Under the pieces are notes generated by a model. It was not told the origin of the DNA, searched no databases, and saw nothing but the letters and a program-made list of their open reading frames with translations. This document shows positions 1 to 9,710 of a DNA stretch of 64,000 nucleotides, piece by piece. The stretch is from Alcanivorax sp. Its GTDB lineage: Bacteria > Pseudomonadota > Gammaproteobacteria > Pseudomonadales > Alcanivoracaceae. The first letter of the stretch is position 1, and every line of letters starts with the position of its first letter. The position numbers and the translations under genes were made by a program. The stretch is taken from assembly GCF_019431375.1 (NCBI RefSeq), contig NZ_CP080267.1, forward strand, positions 3,808,540 to 3,872,539. Direction: 5' to 3'.

Positions 1-1517
1 ATGGCCAATGGGTGATGCAGGGCGATCCCACCGAAGGTGCCTTGTATGTGCTGGCCCGCAAGGCCGGACTGACGGAGGCATTTCGCCAGCAATGCCCGCG
101 CAGGGATGAACTGCCCTTTGCTGCAGAGCGGCTTTATATGGCCACCCTCAATGATGTGTCGGGCCAGCCCATGCTGATGGTTAAGGGCGCGCCGGAACGC
201 TTGCTGGCGCTGTGCGACCAGCAACAGAACGGCGACGGTGCCGAAGCATTGAATGCAGACTACTGGCAACAGCAACTGGAGAGATTGGCCGGTGACGGCA
301 TGCGGGTGCTGGGGCTGGCCTGCAAGGTCATGCCCTCGGTGGACCGGCCCCTCGGTCACCAGGATCTGGAGCAGGGGCTGGTGTTTCTGGGCATGACCGG
401 CACCACGGATCCGCCCCGCCAGGAAGCCATCTCCGCCGTGGCCCAGTGTCAGCAGGCCGGTATCCGCGTGAAAATGATTACCGGGGATAATCCTCGTACC
501 GCGTCGGTTATCGCCGCCCAGCTTGGGCTGCTTGGCCAACGTGTGGTCACCGGCCAGGAATTGTCCGCGCTGGATGATGGGCAGCTGGATCAGGTGCTGG
601 CCGAGGTGGATGTGTTTGCCCGCACCTCGCCGGCGGACAAACTGCGGCTGGTGGAACGGCTGCAGGCCGGTGGAGAGGTGGTGGCGATGACCGGTGACGG
701 GGTCAATGATGCGCCGGCCCTGCAGCGGGCCGACATCGGTGTGGCCATGGGCGGCAAGGGCACCGATGCGGCCCGGGATGCTTCTGCCATGGTGCTCACC
801 GACGATAACTTTGCCACCATCGCGGCGGCGGTACGCGAAGGGCGGACCGTCTACGACAACATCGTCAAGGCTCTGTTGTTTCTGTTGCCCACCGGTCTCA
901 TTGAAGCCTCGGTGTTGCTGGTGGCGGTGGTGGTGGGGACGCCGCTGCCGATAACCCCGGTGCAGATTCTCTGGGTGAACATGATCACGGCGGTAACCCT
1001 GGCACTGGCGCTGGGCTTCGAGCATGGCGAACAGGATCTGATGCAACGGCCGCCTCGACCACCGGGGCAGGGGCTGGTGTCGCCGTTGTTATTGGGGCGT
1101 CTGCTGTGGGTGGGCACCCTGGGAACCGCGCTGGTGTTCTGGCAGTTCAGCCGTTTCGCCGACACGGATCTGGATCTGGCGCGCAATGTGGCGGTGCTGA
1201 CCCTGGTGTGGATCGAGATTACCTACCTGTTTGCCTGCCGCCGCCTGTCTGCCCCGGCCTGGTCACAGTTGTCCCTGGCCGGGTTGTTGCCGGCATTGAT
1301 CGCCATGCTGGTGGTGTTGCTGCTGCAGTGGCTGTTCTTTGTGGTGCCGGTCATGCAAACCCTGTTCACCTCCCGCCCTCTGGGTCTGGCCTTCTGGGGA
1401 CAGGCAGCGGCGGTGGCGCTGCTGTTGTTGCTGGCGGTGGAAACGGAAAAGTGGCTGCTCCGCCGCCGGCGCCCCCACCAACATCAGCGCAGGGTGTCCG
1501 GGTCACCGACACCCTGA
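1..1517 (+). CDS. cation-transporting P-type ATPase, C-terminal part (cut by window edge)
   Basis: C-terminal ~500 residues of a P2-type ATPase; the frame is open to the left edge, so the actuator domain, M1-M4 and the phosphorylated Asp loop lie outside. Visible in order: N-domain motif GDPTEGAL at the very start, KGAPERLL, the P-domain TGDNPRTA, the hinge TGDGVNDAPAL, then six hydrophobic segments (M5-M10). Aligning by eye with SERCA, the M5 glutamate is kept (PTGLIEAS) and M6 reads WVNMITAVTLALALGFE, so the Asn and Thr of the Ca2+ site are kept but its Asp is Ala. The substrate cannot be assigned; Na+, K+ or H+ are as possible as Ca2+. Its 3' end overlaps the convergent phosphoketolase-like gene by 34 bp. 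Confidence 0.9.
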   Translation, partial: GQWVMQGDPTEGALYVLARKAGLTEAFRQQCPRRDELPFAAERLYMATLNDVSGQPMLMVKGAPERLLALCDQQQNGDGAEALNADYWQQQLERLAGDGMRVLGLACKVMPSVDRPLGHQDLEQGLVFLGMTGTTDPPRQEAISAVAQCQQAGIRVKMITGDNPRTASVIAAQLGLLGQRVVTGQELSALDDGQLDQVLAEVDVFARTSPADKLRLVERLQAGGEVVAMTGDGVNDAPALQRADIGVAMGGKGTDAARDASAMVLTDDNFATIAAAVREGRTVYDNIVKALLFLLPTGLIEASVLLVAVVVGTPLPITPVQILWVNMITAVTLALALGFEHGEQDLMQRPPRPPGQGLVSPLLLGRLLWVGTLGTALVFWQFSRFADTDLDLARNVAVLTLVWIEITYLFACRRLSAPAWSQLSLAGLLPALIAMLVVLLLQWLFFVVPVMQTLFTSRPLGLAFWGQAAAVALLLLLAVETEKWLLRRRRPHQHQRRVSGSPTP

Positions 1518-3841
1518 GCGGCGGCCTTTTCATCCGCGCTCAGCCAGGGGATATCCGGTTGGCCCAGAAGCTCTGCCACCTGCTGCAGTACATGGGCCCA
1601 GGTGCAGTGGTTGGCGTAGAGCATGCCGAAGGTATCCAGAGTGCCGCCGCGATTGCGGTAGCCCAGGAAGCGGCTGCGCTCGCCAGTATCCAGGGGGCGC
1701 ATTACCCCGCTGAACACTTCCGGGTGGCCGTGCACCAGGAACACCCGTTCGGCCACGGTGGGCAGCAGTGATGCCATGGTCGAGGGGGAATGCAGGGCCT
1801 GCGCCTCTTCCGGATCGCGAGGCGTGCGGAAGCGGCCAGGTTCCTGAATCACCGACAGGCAGTGGGCCACGCCATGTTGTGTCAGCCGCTGGCTGGCCCG
1901 TTGCATTTCCACCAGTTGATAGGCGCCGATGGCCACTAGCTGCACCCGGGGCGATGGGTCCTGATGCAGACACAGGGCGCCCTGGTCTGTCAGATCCCGG
2001 GCCTGTGCTTCACTGAGTTGGGCGGGCTGCGGGTTTTTCGGTACTACCAGAACCGCGACTTGCCCCTGGCTGCGATAGATCTTCAGCAGCGATTGCACTG
2101 CGCTGTGCGCATCCACCGGAAACAGGACCGGCGCCACGTCATGCATTTCCGCCAGCCAGGCTTCGCACAGGGTAGGGTCCTGATGGGATTGTTCGTTCTT
2201 GCCGTTTTCCCAGGTATGCGAGCTCACCAGGATCGGCACGCTGACCCAGTGGGGCCCACGGTTGGCATGGCGGCGCTGGCGTGAGAACAGGATTTCCTGG
2301 CGCATGGCGCCGAGCATTTTCACCGCGAAGGCCTCATAGCTGGCAACCAGATTGAGCCCCTGCTTGTTGGCCAGAGCGGCGCACACCACCGCCTCTTCAT
2401 TGAGGGCAGTGATCACCGAGCCATGCAGGGATTCGGCAATGCCTTGCTCCGGGGCGCTGACCCGGTGTTGTAACAGGTCCAGGGTCTCATTGAGCCGGTT
2501 GCTGCGCATCTCGTCCGGGTTGCCGACTCGTACCCGCACTGCCGGGTTCGCTTTCACCAGAGCCACAAAGGCCTGATCAATGGCCGCCATGGGAGCGGCG
2601 GGTAATGCCAGGCCGCTCAGGTCGGGAAACTGCAAGGGGGAAACCGGTGCCGGCTCAGCCAGAGGATGATCCCGCTCCAGTGGACGCTGGCTGTAACCGT
2701 GATTGTTCAGTTGGGCGACAGCTGCCCGGAGTTCCTCCGGCGGCACAAACAGGGAAGCGGCACCGTCGTTGAATTGCTGACGGGCTAGCGCATCGCTGGC
2801 CGGGTTGTTGACCAGCGGCAGATTGTGGGCAGCATTGGTGCCGGCTCCGGGAAAACCGAACCCTTTTGTTGTCTCGGCAATGATATAGGGCAGGGGAGCC
2901 GGGTAATCCGCTTCCTCCCGCAGATTGCCCAGGCGATGTTCCGCTTCCAGCAAGGCCCAGGCAAAAGCGGCGGGGTCGCGACCGTTGATGGTGATCGGGT
3001 CGAAGCCGTTGAGGGTCAGGTGGCCGGCAAACCAGCCACTACCACCGGACTGGCTGAGGCTGGTGCGCTGATCAATGCGGCGGCCGTTGGCGATCATCAC
3101 CGGCAACAGATCGCCGCAGTCCCGGCCTCGCCACCAGCGCGGTGTCCAGTCACTGCCCCGTTGCTCTTCGAAGGCGCCGTCACTGAGAAACGCTACCAGT
3201 GATTGTTCGGGTAATGGCATGTGGGCGTATTGCAGTTCCGCAAAACCCAGGTAGCCACCTTCCATGATGCCGCCGGCGGTGTGGGCGTTGACATGACTGC
3301 CCAGCGGCGACTGCGGATAGCCGTCAGCCTTGACGCCGTAGTGGTAGAAATCCTGCACAAAGCGGGCGAGCCCGGCCTCGTCGAAATGGTAGCGTTGCGC
3401 GTGGGCCGGTGACAGATTGCCGGTGAGCAGATTCACCGCATCAATGGCGGCCACGCAGTGTCCTTGCCCCATCAGCCAGCTGCGGGTCTTGCCGCTCAAG
3501 CTATTGGCCAGCAGATAACCCACATAGGCCGGCACCATGTTCAGGGCGCCGCCTGTGTGGCCTTCCGGCGTTGGCTTGAAATCGTCGGCAGCCAGCGGCT
3601 GGCCATCCAGGCGTGGGCGTTGCACATAGGTCATGTGCGCTACCAGCCACATGCCCATGCAGGTAAGGCGATCCGCTGCGGCGAGCAGTGTCAGCCAGTG
3701 TTGGCGAGTGGTTGCGTCCCCGGCCTTCTCCAGAAGGGCTGTCAGGCGCGAGCGGGTGATGTCGTCGTGTTGAATGACACCGTAACCGTTAGCCCATGTT
3801 TCCATGTCTTCGGGAAGGGAAGGGGCGTCTTGCATGATCAT
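1484..3841 (-). CDS. divergent phosphoketolase-family (TPP-dependent) enzyme
   Basis: About 785 residues, the usual length of xylulose-5-phosphate/fructose-6-phosphate phosphoketolases, which cleave sugar phosphates to acetyl phosphate. Recognisable blocks: PEGHTGGALNMVPAYVGY, WLMGQGHCVAAIDAVN, SPLGSHVNAHTAGGIMEGGYLGF and FLSDGAFEEQRGSDWTPRWW. They align with the family but depart from its classical signatures: EGGYLGF instead of EGGELGY, and SDGAFEE where GDGEAET is usual. It therefore belongs to a divergent clade whose activity is unproven. The start is ATG at 3841 or the in-frame ATG two codons on; GGAGAG lies just upstream of both. A longer frame back to 3931 adds an Arg-rich, unlikely N-terminus. 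It is divergent from the Na/Pi transporter with only ~120 bp between them. Confidence 0.85.
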   Translation of the reverse strand: MIMQDAPSLPEDMETWANGYGVIQHDDITRSRLTALLEKAGDATTRQHWLTLLAAADRLTCMGMWLVAHMTYVQRPRLDGQPLAADDFKPTPEGHTGGALNMVPAYVGYLLANSLSGKTRSWLMGQGHCVAAIDAVNLLTGNLSPAHAQRYHFDEAGLARFVQDFYHYGVKADGYPQSPLGSHVNAHTAGGIMEGGYLGFAELQYAHMPLPEQSLVAFLSDGAFEEQRGSDWTPRWWRGRDCGDLLPVMIANGRRIDQRTSLSQSGGSGWFAGHLTLNGFDPITINGRDPAAFAWALLEAEHRLGNLREEADYPAPLPYIIAETTKGFGFPGAGTNAAHNLPLVNNPASDALARQQFNDGAASLFVPPEELRAAVAQLNNHGYSQRPLERDHPLAEPAPVSPLQFPDLSGLALPAAPMAAIDQAFVALVKANPAVRVRVGNPDEMRSNRLNETLDLLQHRVSAPEQGIAESLHGSVITALNEEAVVCAALANKQGLNLVASYEAFAVKMLGAMRQEILFSRQRRHANRGPHWVSVPILVSSHTWENGKNEQSHQDPTLCEAWLAEMHDVAPVLFPVDAHSAVQSLLKIYRSQGQVAVLVVPKNPQPAQLSEAQARDLTDQGALCLHQDPSPRVQLVAIGAYQLVEMQRASQRLTQHGVAHCLSVIQEPGRFRTPRDPEEAQALHSPSTMASLLPTVAERVFLVHGHPEVFSGVMRPLDTGERSRFLGYRNRGGTLDTFGMLYANHCTWAHVLQQVAELLGQPDIPWLSADEKAAAQGVGDPDTLR

Positions 3842-3961
3842 TGCTCTCCATGGCCTGGCGGATCGTCGGGCTTCATCATGGCTGAAGCGAGGGTGGTGAC
3901 GCCAGCCGGTGAAACGCCGATAGTATGACATTAGTCAGTGACCCTCTTGTTGATACGGAGC

Positions 3962-5620
3962 ATGGGCGCAGCGATGGAATATGTGGCAACGGTATTGGGC
4001 GGCGTGGGCCTTTTTCTGCTGGGCATGTGGTTGATCACCGAAGGGTTGAAGGTAGCTGCCGGTGCGTCACTGGAACGGTTGCTGGCCAGCTGGACCCGTA
4101 ACCGCCTGCGTGGTCTGTTGTCCGGTACCTTGCTGACGGCGCTGGTGCAATCCTCCAGCGCTATCACCGTGGCGGCATTGGGCTTCGTCAATACCGGCCT
4201 GTTGCGTTTCGAGCGGGCGGTGTGGGTGATCTTTGGCAGTAATCTGGGGACCACCCTGACTGCCTGGGTGGTGGCGCTGGTGGGGATCAAGTTCCAGATC
4301 AACGCGATCGCCCTGCCGTTGGTGGGTATCGGTGCCCTGATGCGGGTGTTTGCCCCGGCAGACCGTTACCGCAACCTGGGCATGGCCCTGGCCGGATTCG
4401 GCGTGCTGTTTCTGGGTATTGAGGTACTGTCCAGCGGTTTTCAGGACCTGGGAGAACGGTTCCCGTTGCCCGATGCTGGCACACCGCTGGTGTGGTTGAT
4501 CCTGGCTGGCGTGATCCTGACTACCCTGATGCAATCCTCCAGTGCTGCCGTGGCACTGGTACTTACCGCGCTGGCCGGCGGGTTACTGGGTTTTCGCGAG
4601 GCGGCAGCAGTGGTGATCGGCGCCAATGTGGGCACCACCTCCACGGCACTGTTGGCAACATTGGGTGCCACTGCCAATGCACGGCGCCTGGCGGTGGTAC
4701 ATGTGTTGTTCAATATTTTCACCGCGGTGATGGCGCTGTTGCTACTGTCATCCATGCTGGATCTGGTGGGCTATCTCGCTGGGCTTTGGCAGCTGGATGA
4801 GGATCCGGCTGCGCAGCTGGCGCTGTTCCATACCTGCTTTAATCTGTTGGGTATTGTACTGATGTGGCCGTTGGAACCGCCTCTGAGCCGGTTCCTGTTG
4901 CGCCGTTTCCGTGAACGCCAGAAGAGCACTGTGCAGCTACAGTTTCTGGACAGAAACCTGGTGACATTTCCGGATGCGGCGAGAGTCGCGTTGGTCCAGG
5001 AAATGCAGCGTTTGCTTGGTCAGTACCCGTCGGCGTTGGCCAGCTTGCCGGCCCCCGATTCCCGTCGTCTGGCGCAAATTGCAGATCGAGCCCGGTTGCA
5101 TGCCGGAGTGGGAGATTTTCTTGCCGACGTGGCGCGACAGCAACTGGTGGGCGCGCAGGTGGACGCCTTTCAGATGGGCTGGCGGCTGCAGGGCAATCTG
5201 GTCAACATGGATGAAACCCTGCAGCGGCTCAATGGTTTCGGGCTGGCCATGCAGCGTCATTCTGACTGGTCGGTGATTCAGGCATTGTTGTCAGACTGGT
5301 TCGCCAGCGCCGGCAGATTGATGGGGCAGCAATGGCTGGACGGCGGTGTTGAACACACGCCGAATAGTGCCTTGCTGGGGCAATACGAAAGCGTCAAGAG
5401 TGCGCTGCTGGCCAATGCCATGGCGGGCAAGATCTCCCGCCAGTCCCTGGATCTGGCATTGCAGAGTCTCAGTCAGGGGCGCTGGCTGCTGGAGCAATGG
5501 CAACGGGCGCTGGAATATTATCGGCAGCTGTCCGAACGTGATCAGACAGCTGCCCCGACAGAGGCGACAACGGCAACAGGGGAACAGGGCGAAGGCGACA
5601 ATGCCGCCGAGTCGCTGTAA
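3962..5620 (+). CDS. Na+/phosphate cotransporter family protein (NptA/PNaS type)
   Basis: About 552 residues, inner-membrane sodium-coupled phosphate carrier. The two inverted PNaS repeats are clear, each with the QSSSA signature: VQSSSAITVAALGFVNTG near residue 58 and MQSSSAAVALVLTALAGG near residue 190, each followed by a G(S/A)N(L/V)GTT motif. Hydrophobic helices fill residues 1-320. Residues ~330-530 are hydrophilic and helical, as in family members with a PhoU-like tail. The start is uncertain: ATG at 3962 follows CGGAG too closely, ATG at 3974 is an alternative, and the frame also opens with GTG at 3938. Substrate is inferred from family only. Confidence 0.9.
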   Translation: MGAAMEYVATVLGGVGLFLLGMWLITEGLKVAAGASLERLLASWTRNRLRGLLSGTLLTALVQSSSAITVAALGFVNTGLLRFERAVWVIFGSNLGTTLTAWVVALVGIKFQINAIALPLVGIGALMRVFAPADRYRNLGMALAGFGVLFLGIEVLSSGFQDLGERFPLPDAGTPLVWLILAGVILTTLMQSSSAAVALVLTALAGGLLGFREAAAVVIGANVGTTSTALLATLGATANARRLAVVHVLFNIFTAVMALLLLSSMLDLVGYLAGLWQLDEDPAAQLALFHTCFNLLGIVLMWPLEPPLSRFLLRRFRERQKSTVQLQFLDRNLVTFPDAARVALVQEMQRLLGQYPSALASLPAPDSRRLAQIADRARLHAGVGDFLADVARQQLVGAQVDAFQMGWRLQGNLVNMDETLQRLNGFGLAMQRHSDWSVIQALLSDWFASAGRLMGQQWLDGGVEHTPNSALLGQYESVKSALLANAMAGKISRQSLDLALQSLSQGRWLLEQWQRALEYYRQLSERDQTAAPTEATTATGEQGEGDNAAESL

Positions 5621-5665
5621 AGGCAGCGCCGGCGGATGCTCGCAGCGGCGATGGCAAGCCCGTTG

Positions 5666-6760
5666 CTATCTCTGTTCCATGATTTCCCGGGATGCCTCGA
5701 TGATGGCTTCCACACGCCGGTTGCGGGCACGGCCATCTTCGCTGTCGTTGTCAGCAACCGGCTGGCTCTCGCCCATGCCGATGGTGCCAATGCGAGTCGG
5801 ATCGATCTGGAAATGGCGGATAAGCACACGTTTGACCGCATCTGCACGGTCTTGTGAGAGGGTCTGGTTGTAGGCGGTGCTGCCCACGCTGTCGGTATGC
5901 CCCTCCAGCATGAGTTGGCTATCCGGGTACTCCACCATCACGGTGGCGATCTTGCCGATGTCGTCCAGGTAACGCTCCGGAACCTCGGTACTGTTAAAGG
6001 CGAACTCAATATCCAGGGTGATGTTGACCGACTCGGTCAGCATGATGGGGCAGCCATCCGCATCCACCTTGGCGCCCCGTGGCGTGTCAGGGCATTTGTC
6101 CTTTTTGTCTTCTACCCCATCCCCATCACTGTCGATCCAGGGTTCAGGTTCCGGTGGCGGAGCCGGCCTGGGAGCCGGGTCAGGCGCCAGTGGATATTGC
6201 TGACCCAAACGGTAATTGAGGGCAATAAAGGGGTGCTGGTCAGTAAAGTTATCGCCGGTGTCGACCAGATGACGGTAGCCCACATCCAGCATCAGGTGTT
6301 GACCCAGCAAACGTTGCACGCCGAGTTCCAGCAGGACCATGTTTTCCTTGACCGGGTCCTGCGACTCCGTGGTCAGTTCGTGACGTGCATAGCCCAGCCC
6401 CAGGTAGGGATGGGTGGTGAACAGATTGATGCCATCCCCGTGTAGCCTGGCCTGCAGGCTTGCCTGGCTGTGTTCCACTTCCTGTTCGTCATCGCGCAGG
6501 GCTCTGTCGGCCTTTCCATACTGGAACTGGGTGGATAGATACCGGTTGAAACGGCGGCCAACCTGAAAGGCCGGGCGCCAGAAATCCGGCAGCGGGCCTG
6601 TTCTGTCGTCATCTTGCTCGATCATGTAATAGCCCACTTCGCCGCCCACATACCAGTAGGAAACAGGCTTCTGCTCGTGGTTACCCATGTCAGCCAATAG
6701 CGTAGCCGGGGCCAACAGGACGACCAGAAACAGGTGCTGGAAACGGAAGTGCGTATTCAT
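5666..6760 (-). CDS. OmpA-family outer-membrane protein (OprF-like)
   Basis: 364 residues. ATG at 6760 opens a good signal peptide (MNTHFRFQHLFLVVLLAP, cleavage near LLA-DMG); the in-frame ATG 12 codons upstream would spoil it. Residues ~25-185 form the eight-stranded barrel type (YVGGEVGYYMIEQ, final strand PFIALNYRLGQ). A Pro-rich linker follows, then a thrombospondin-3-like Ca2+ repeat (DSDGDGVEDKKDKCPDTP) and the OmpA C-terminal peptidoglycan-binding domain (LEGHTDSVGSTAYNQTLSQ, ARNRRVEAII). It lies 55 bp downstream of the pilus tip gene on the same strand and may share that transcript. Confidence 0.92.
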   Translation of the reverse strand: MNTHFRFQHLFLVVLLAPATLLADMGNHEQKPVSYWYVGGEVGYYMIEQDDDRTGPLPDFWRPAFQVGRRFNRYLSTQFQYGKADRALRDDEQEVEHSQASLQARLHGDGINLFTTHPYLGLGYARHELTTESQDPVKENMVLLELGVQRLLGQHLMLDVGYRHLVDTGDNFTDQHPFIALNYRLGQQYPLAPDPAPRPAPPPEPEPWIDSDGDGVEDKKDKCPDTPRGAKVDADGCPIMLTESVNITLDIEFAFNSTEVPERYLDDIGKIATVMVEYPDSQLMLEGHTDSVGSTAYNQTLSQDRADAVKRVLIRHFQIDPTRIGTIGMGESQPVADNDSEDGRARNRRVEAIIEASREIMEQR

Positions 6761-6815
6761 TGTGGAGCTGTCGCCATAAAAAGACCTTAAAAGCATGCCG
6801 ATGACATGTCCGGGA

Positions 6816-7310
6816 TTAGTTGAGCTCCAGGGTGACGGTTACCGTGTCACTGTATTCGCCAGCCGGGCCCCACTGATTGGTGGGAATTCTTCCGTACACC
6901 GTCAGAGGGATGCAGAGCGATAAGCAGCTACCGGTGACAGTGCTGGTGCCCACTGTCCCGTCCCCAAGAATCTGGGTCCGTTGCAGGTCGGTGTATAGGT
7001 TGTAGTCGAGCGTGGCGCCGGAGCTGTGCATGAGCTGCCGTGGAGTAAAAGTGCTGGAATTGCCCGTATCGATACTGATTTCGTAATTAACCGGGAGTGG
7101 GTTCAGCAGGTCGGGCGTGCAGCTAAAAGAGATTTGCCCCTGGCCATCCGCGGGGCTGGTCTGCAAGGAAAACACGGTATTGAAGTCGACCAGGGTGCTG
7201 CCATCCGGGGTAATGAAACTGCAGGAGGCGGCAAACAGCGGCAGTGGCAGGCTGCTGGCGAGAAGCGCAAATAGGACAATGAATCTGGGCATGCTGAAGT
7301 TCCTCGTCAT
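6816..7310 (-). CDS. spore-coat-U domain pilin (Csu-type tip/minor subunit)
   Basis: 164 residues, secreted: N-terminal signal sequence (FIVLFALLASSLPLPLFA) and a single SCPU domain with four cysteines (ASCSFITPDG, SFSCTPD, GSCLSLCIP) and the typical final strand DTVTVTLELN that acts as donor strand in chaperone-usher pili. The ATG overlaps the stop of the usher frame by 4 bp (ATGA), as expected of a coupled operon. By position after the usher it is the best candidate for the tip adhesin-like subunit (CsuE position), although it is shorter than typical two-domain CsuE. Confidence 0.8.
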   Translation of the reverse strand: MTRNFSMPRFIVLFALLASSLPLPLFAASCSFITPDGSTLVDFNTVFSLQTSPADGQGQISFSCTPDLLNPLPVNYEISIDTGNSSTFTPRQLMHSSGATLDYNLYTDLQRTQILGDGTVGTSTVTGSCLSLCIPLTVYGRIPTNQWGPAGEYSDTVTVTLELN

Positions 7311-9690
7311 GGCGCCATTACGCAGTGTACCGGGGAAAGCTGCGGGGTTCGCTCGCCGGCCGGGGGAATCGCCACGGTGATTTCACATGATTGGGTTCCG
7401 TCCTGGTTTACAGACAGTGTGACGTTTTCCTCGGCGGTTTTCACATAGACCAGGCCATCAAACCCGACAGGGTAGGGGGCCGAATCAGGCGCATTGGCGT
7501 CCGTGACAAGTGCCGCTGCAGACAGCGGTTCGCTGACGCCATTGGGATTAATAACGACAATGGGTACCAGCGCGTCGCGATAGATAATGAAATCCGGAGT
7601 AACACGAACCATCGACAACGCTTTGGGTGCGGCCAGGATTTTCTCGTTGCCCAGCGTGGTGTTATAGGGAAGGTCGCGTTGGTTGATGTGCAGCTCGGTT
7701 TCCTGGAAGGGGGGGAGCCCGACCAGCATGGCGCGGCCTTTCTTGTCGGTGGGAATGGCGTTGACACGAACACCAGCAAACTCCGGGCCAAGATCAATCA
7801 GAGCAAAGCCACCATTGGCAAAACGGGTGGGTTTAATGAAATCTTCGCTTATCACGACACCGCCGGCAACGCCGGCACGATAACTGCGAATGCCTGCTGC
7901 ATCCACGGCAGAGGCAAAGGCGCCATAGGCAGGGCGTTCAACAGATGCAGATACGGCCGTCAGGTCTCCGCCCTGTAATCGATGCCTCACCTGCACGCTG
8001 GGATATCCCGCCTTCCCCAGTACCCGCAATCGTGCATCTACCACGGCTTCTTCATCACGCGCCTTGCTGGCTTCCAGACTGCCGCGGGTGCGGGGCCTGC
8101 TGGAAAGGGGCATTTCGAAGCTGGCCAGGGTCAGGCCGTCCCGATCGGGTTTCAGCTGTTCGGTATGGGAAAGGCGGACACGCAGTTGCCGGCGGATATG
8201 GAAGTAGATGCCGGTGGTCAGGGCCGTACGCAACGGGGCACTGTCCGGGTCACGATACTGGAAACCGAAACGCAGCCCCACACCCTGCCAGGGCTGGCCG
8301 GCGATACTGCCAACCCATTGCTGGAAACCGTCCGTATCAAGCGGCGTGGTGTCCAGCGAAGGGGTAAAACCATTCTGCTGTTGTTCGTAGGACAGGGAGT
8401 AGCTATAGCCTTTGTACTGGTTGCTGAGCGTGGCTGCTGCGGCCCAGGGCTGGTCCGCATCGGGCAAGTCCCGGGAGGTGGCAAGGTGGGTCTGCAGGGC
8501 GCCGATTCGGGGCAGGGTGGTTTGTGCAAAGACCCCGCCATTAACGTGCTGCTCGGAGGCGGCGGCTGCGCCGACCCCCAGGGTGAGCCAGCGGTTCATG
8601 CCCCTGCGATAGCTGAATGATGAGATCAGTTGGTCGTAGTCATTACTGAAGCCCTGACGCTGCAGACCTGCCGAGATCTCGAAATCATCAAAGCCCTGTC
8701 GCAGTTGGCCCACCGTAAAGTAGGACGGAATCTCCAGCGTACTGAGGGTTCCATCCGCTTCGCGCACGGTCAGGGTCTGGATGGTGTTACTGAACAGGGG
8801 CTGGTTGATCACATCCACGGGCCCTGGAGGCACCTGGTAACCACTGCCGAAGTAGGCATTGCCGATCACTTCCGGCTGATCCAGCCCCCGTTGGGCCAGC
8901 AGCAATTGCGCCTGGGTATCGACGATAGCCTGGAAGTCCACCACCGGGCCGGTAACCAGTTCGGGCCGGGTGGCGTAGTTGCGGGTGATCTGGAAACCGG
9001 CCAGCGCCGCGCCTGTGCGCCATGGCGTGCGTCCGGCAAAGGCATCGCCGATACGGAAGGTGGTGGTTTCATCCGGGTTGTCGAATTGCCAGTAGGTGGC
9101 AATGCGTTGTGTGACGGTATCATCGCCGATGACATAACCGGAATGCTGACTTTGTAATACGCCCCAGTCGCCAAAGGCGCCCAGGCCAAGAAAACCGTTA
9201 TAGGCGGTGTCACTGTTTTCTGTCTGGCTGGCGGTCACGTTGTAATTCACAAAGCCGCCGGTTTGCGGTTCCCCCAGTCTGGCCCTTGGCGTTTGCGCTG
9301 ACATATCAATGCGGGTTGGGCAGAAATTGTCGGCAGCCACGCTGAGAACGAGGGTCTGATTACCTTCGTCAATATGCAGCGCAATACCATCCTGCTGATC
9401 AAGGCGCCGATAGTTGCGCTGATCAATAGTGATCACTGGGGCGCTTTCTAGTGCACAGAGTCTGGCCTTGTTCAGATCTTCCGTCAGAGCGAGCACCGCG
9501 CCACATTCATCACGCAGGATAAAGTGCTCCCCCAGATCCCGGCCGTTGACGATCCATTTCAGCAGGCGCATGGACGCGTCGCCATGGCTGGTGATTTCCC
9601 GTTGCGGGTTATCGCAACCTGGCTGTGGATCTGTCGAGTCTGCAATGGCACCTTGATGACCGGAAACGCTGAACCCTAGTATCAAGTTTG
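7307..9690 (-). pseudogene. Csu-type outer-membrane usher, 3' part, split by IS30 element
   Basis: About 795 residues of a fimbrial usher (PapC/CsuD family): FVNYNVTASQ near the start of the barrel, many aromatic beta-strands, the plug region, and the C-terminal PapC_C-like domain rich in short strands (GLPPFQETELHINQRDLPYNTTLGNEK). Its true N-terminus is missing. Host sequence resumes around GFSVSGHQGAIADST, which looks like the end of a signal peptide, and everything upstream is insertion-element DNA. The readable frame continues ~40 codons into the element and supplies no signal peptide, so export of the usher should fail. The remaining start stub lies at 10848-10895. Confidence 0.85.
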
Positions 9691-9710
9691 AACCGCGACA
9701 GTAATCCATA

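Noticed and set aside
3842..3931. Longer N-terminus of the phosphoketolase-like protein
   Set aside because: Arg-rich, no ribosome site, and would occupy nearly all of the divergent promoter region.
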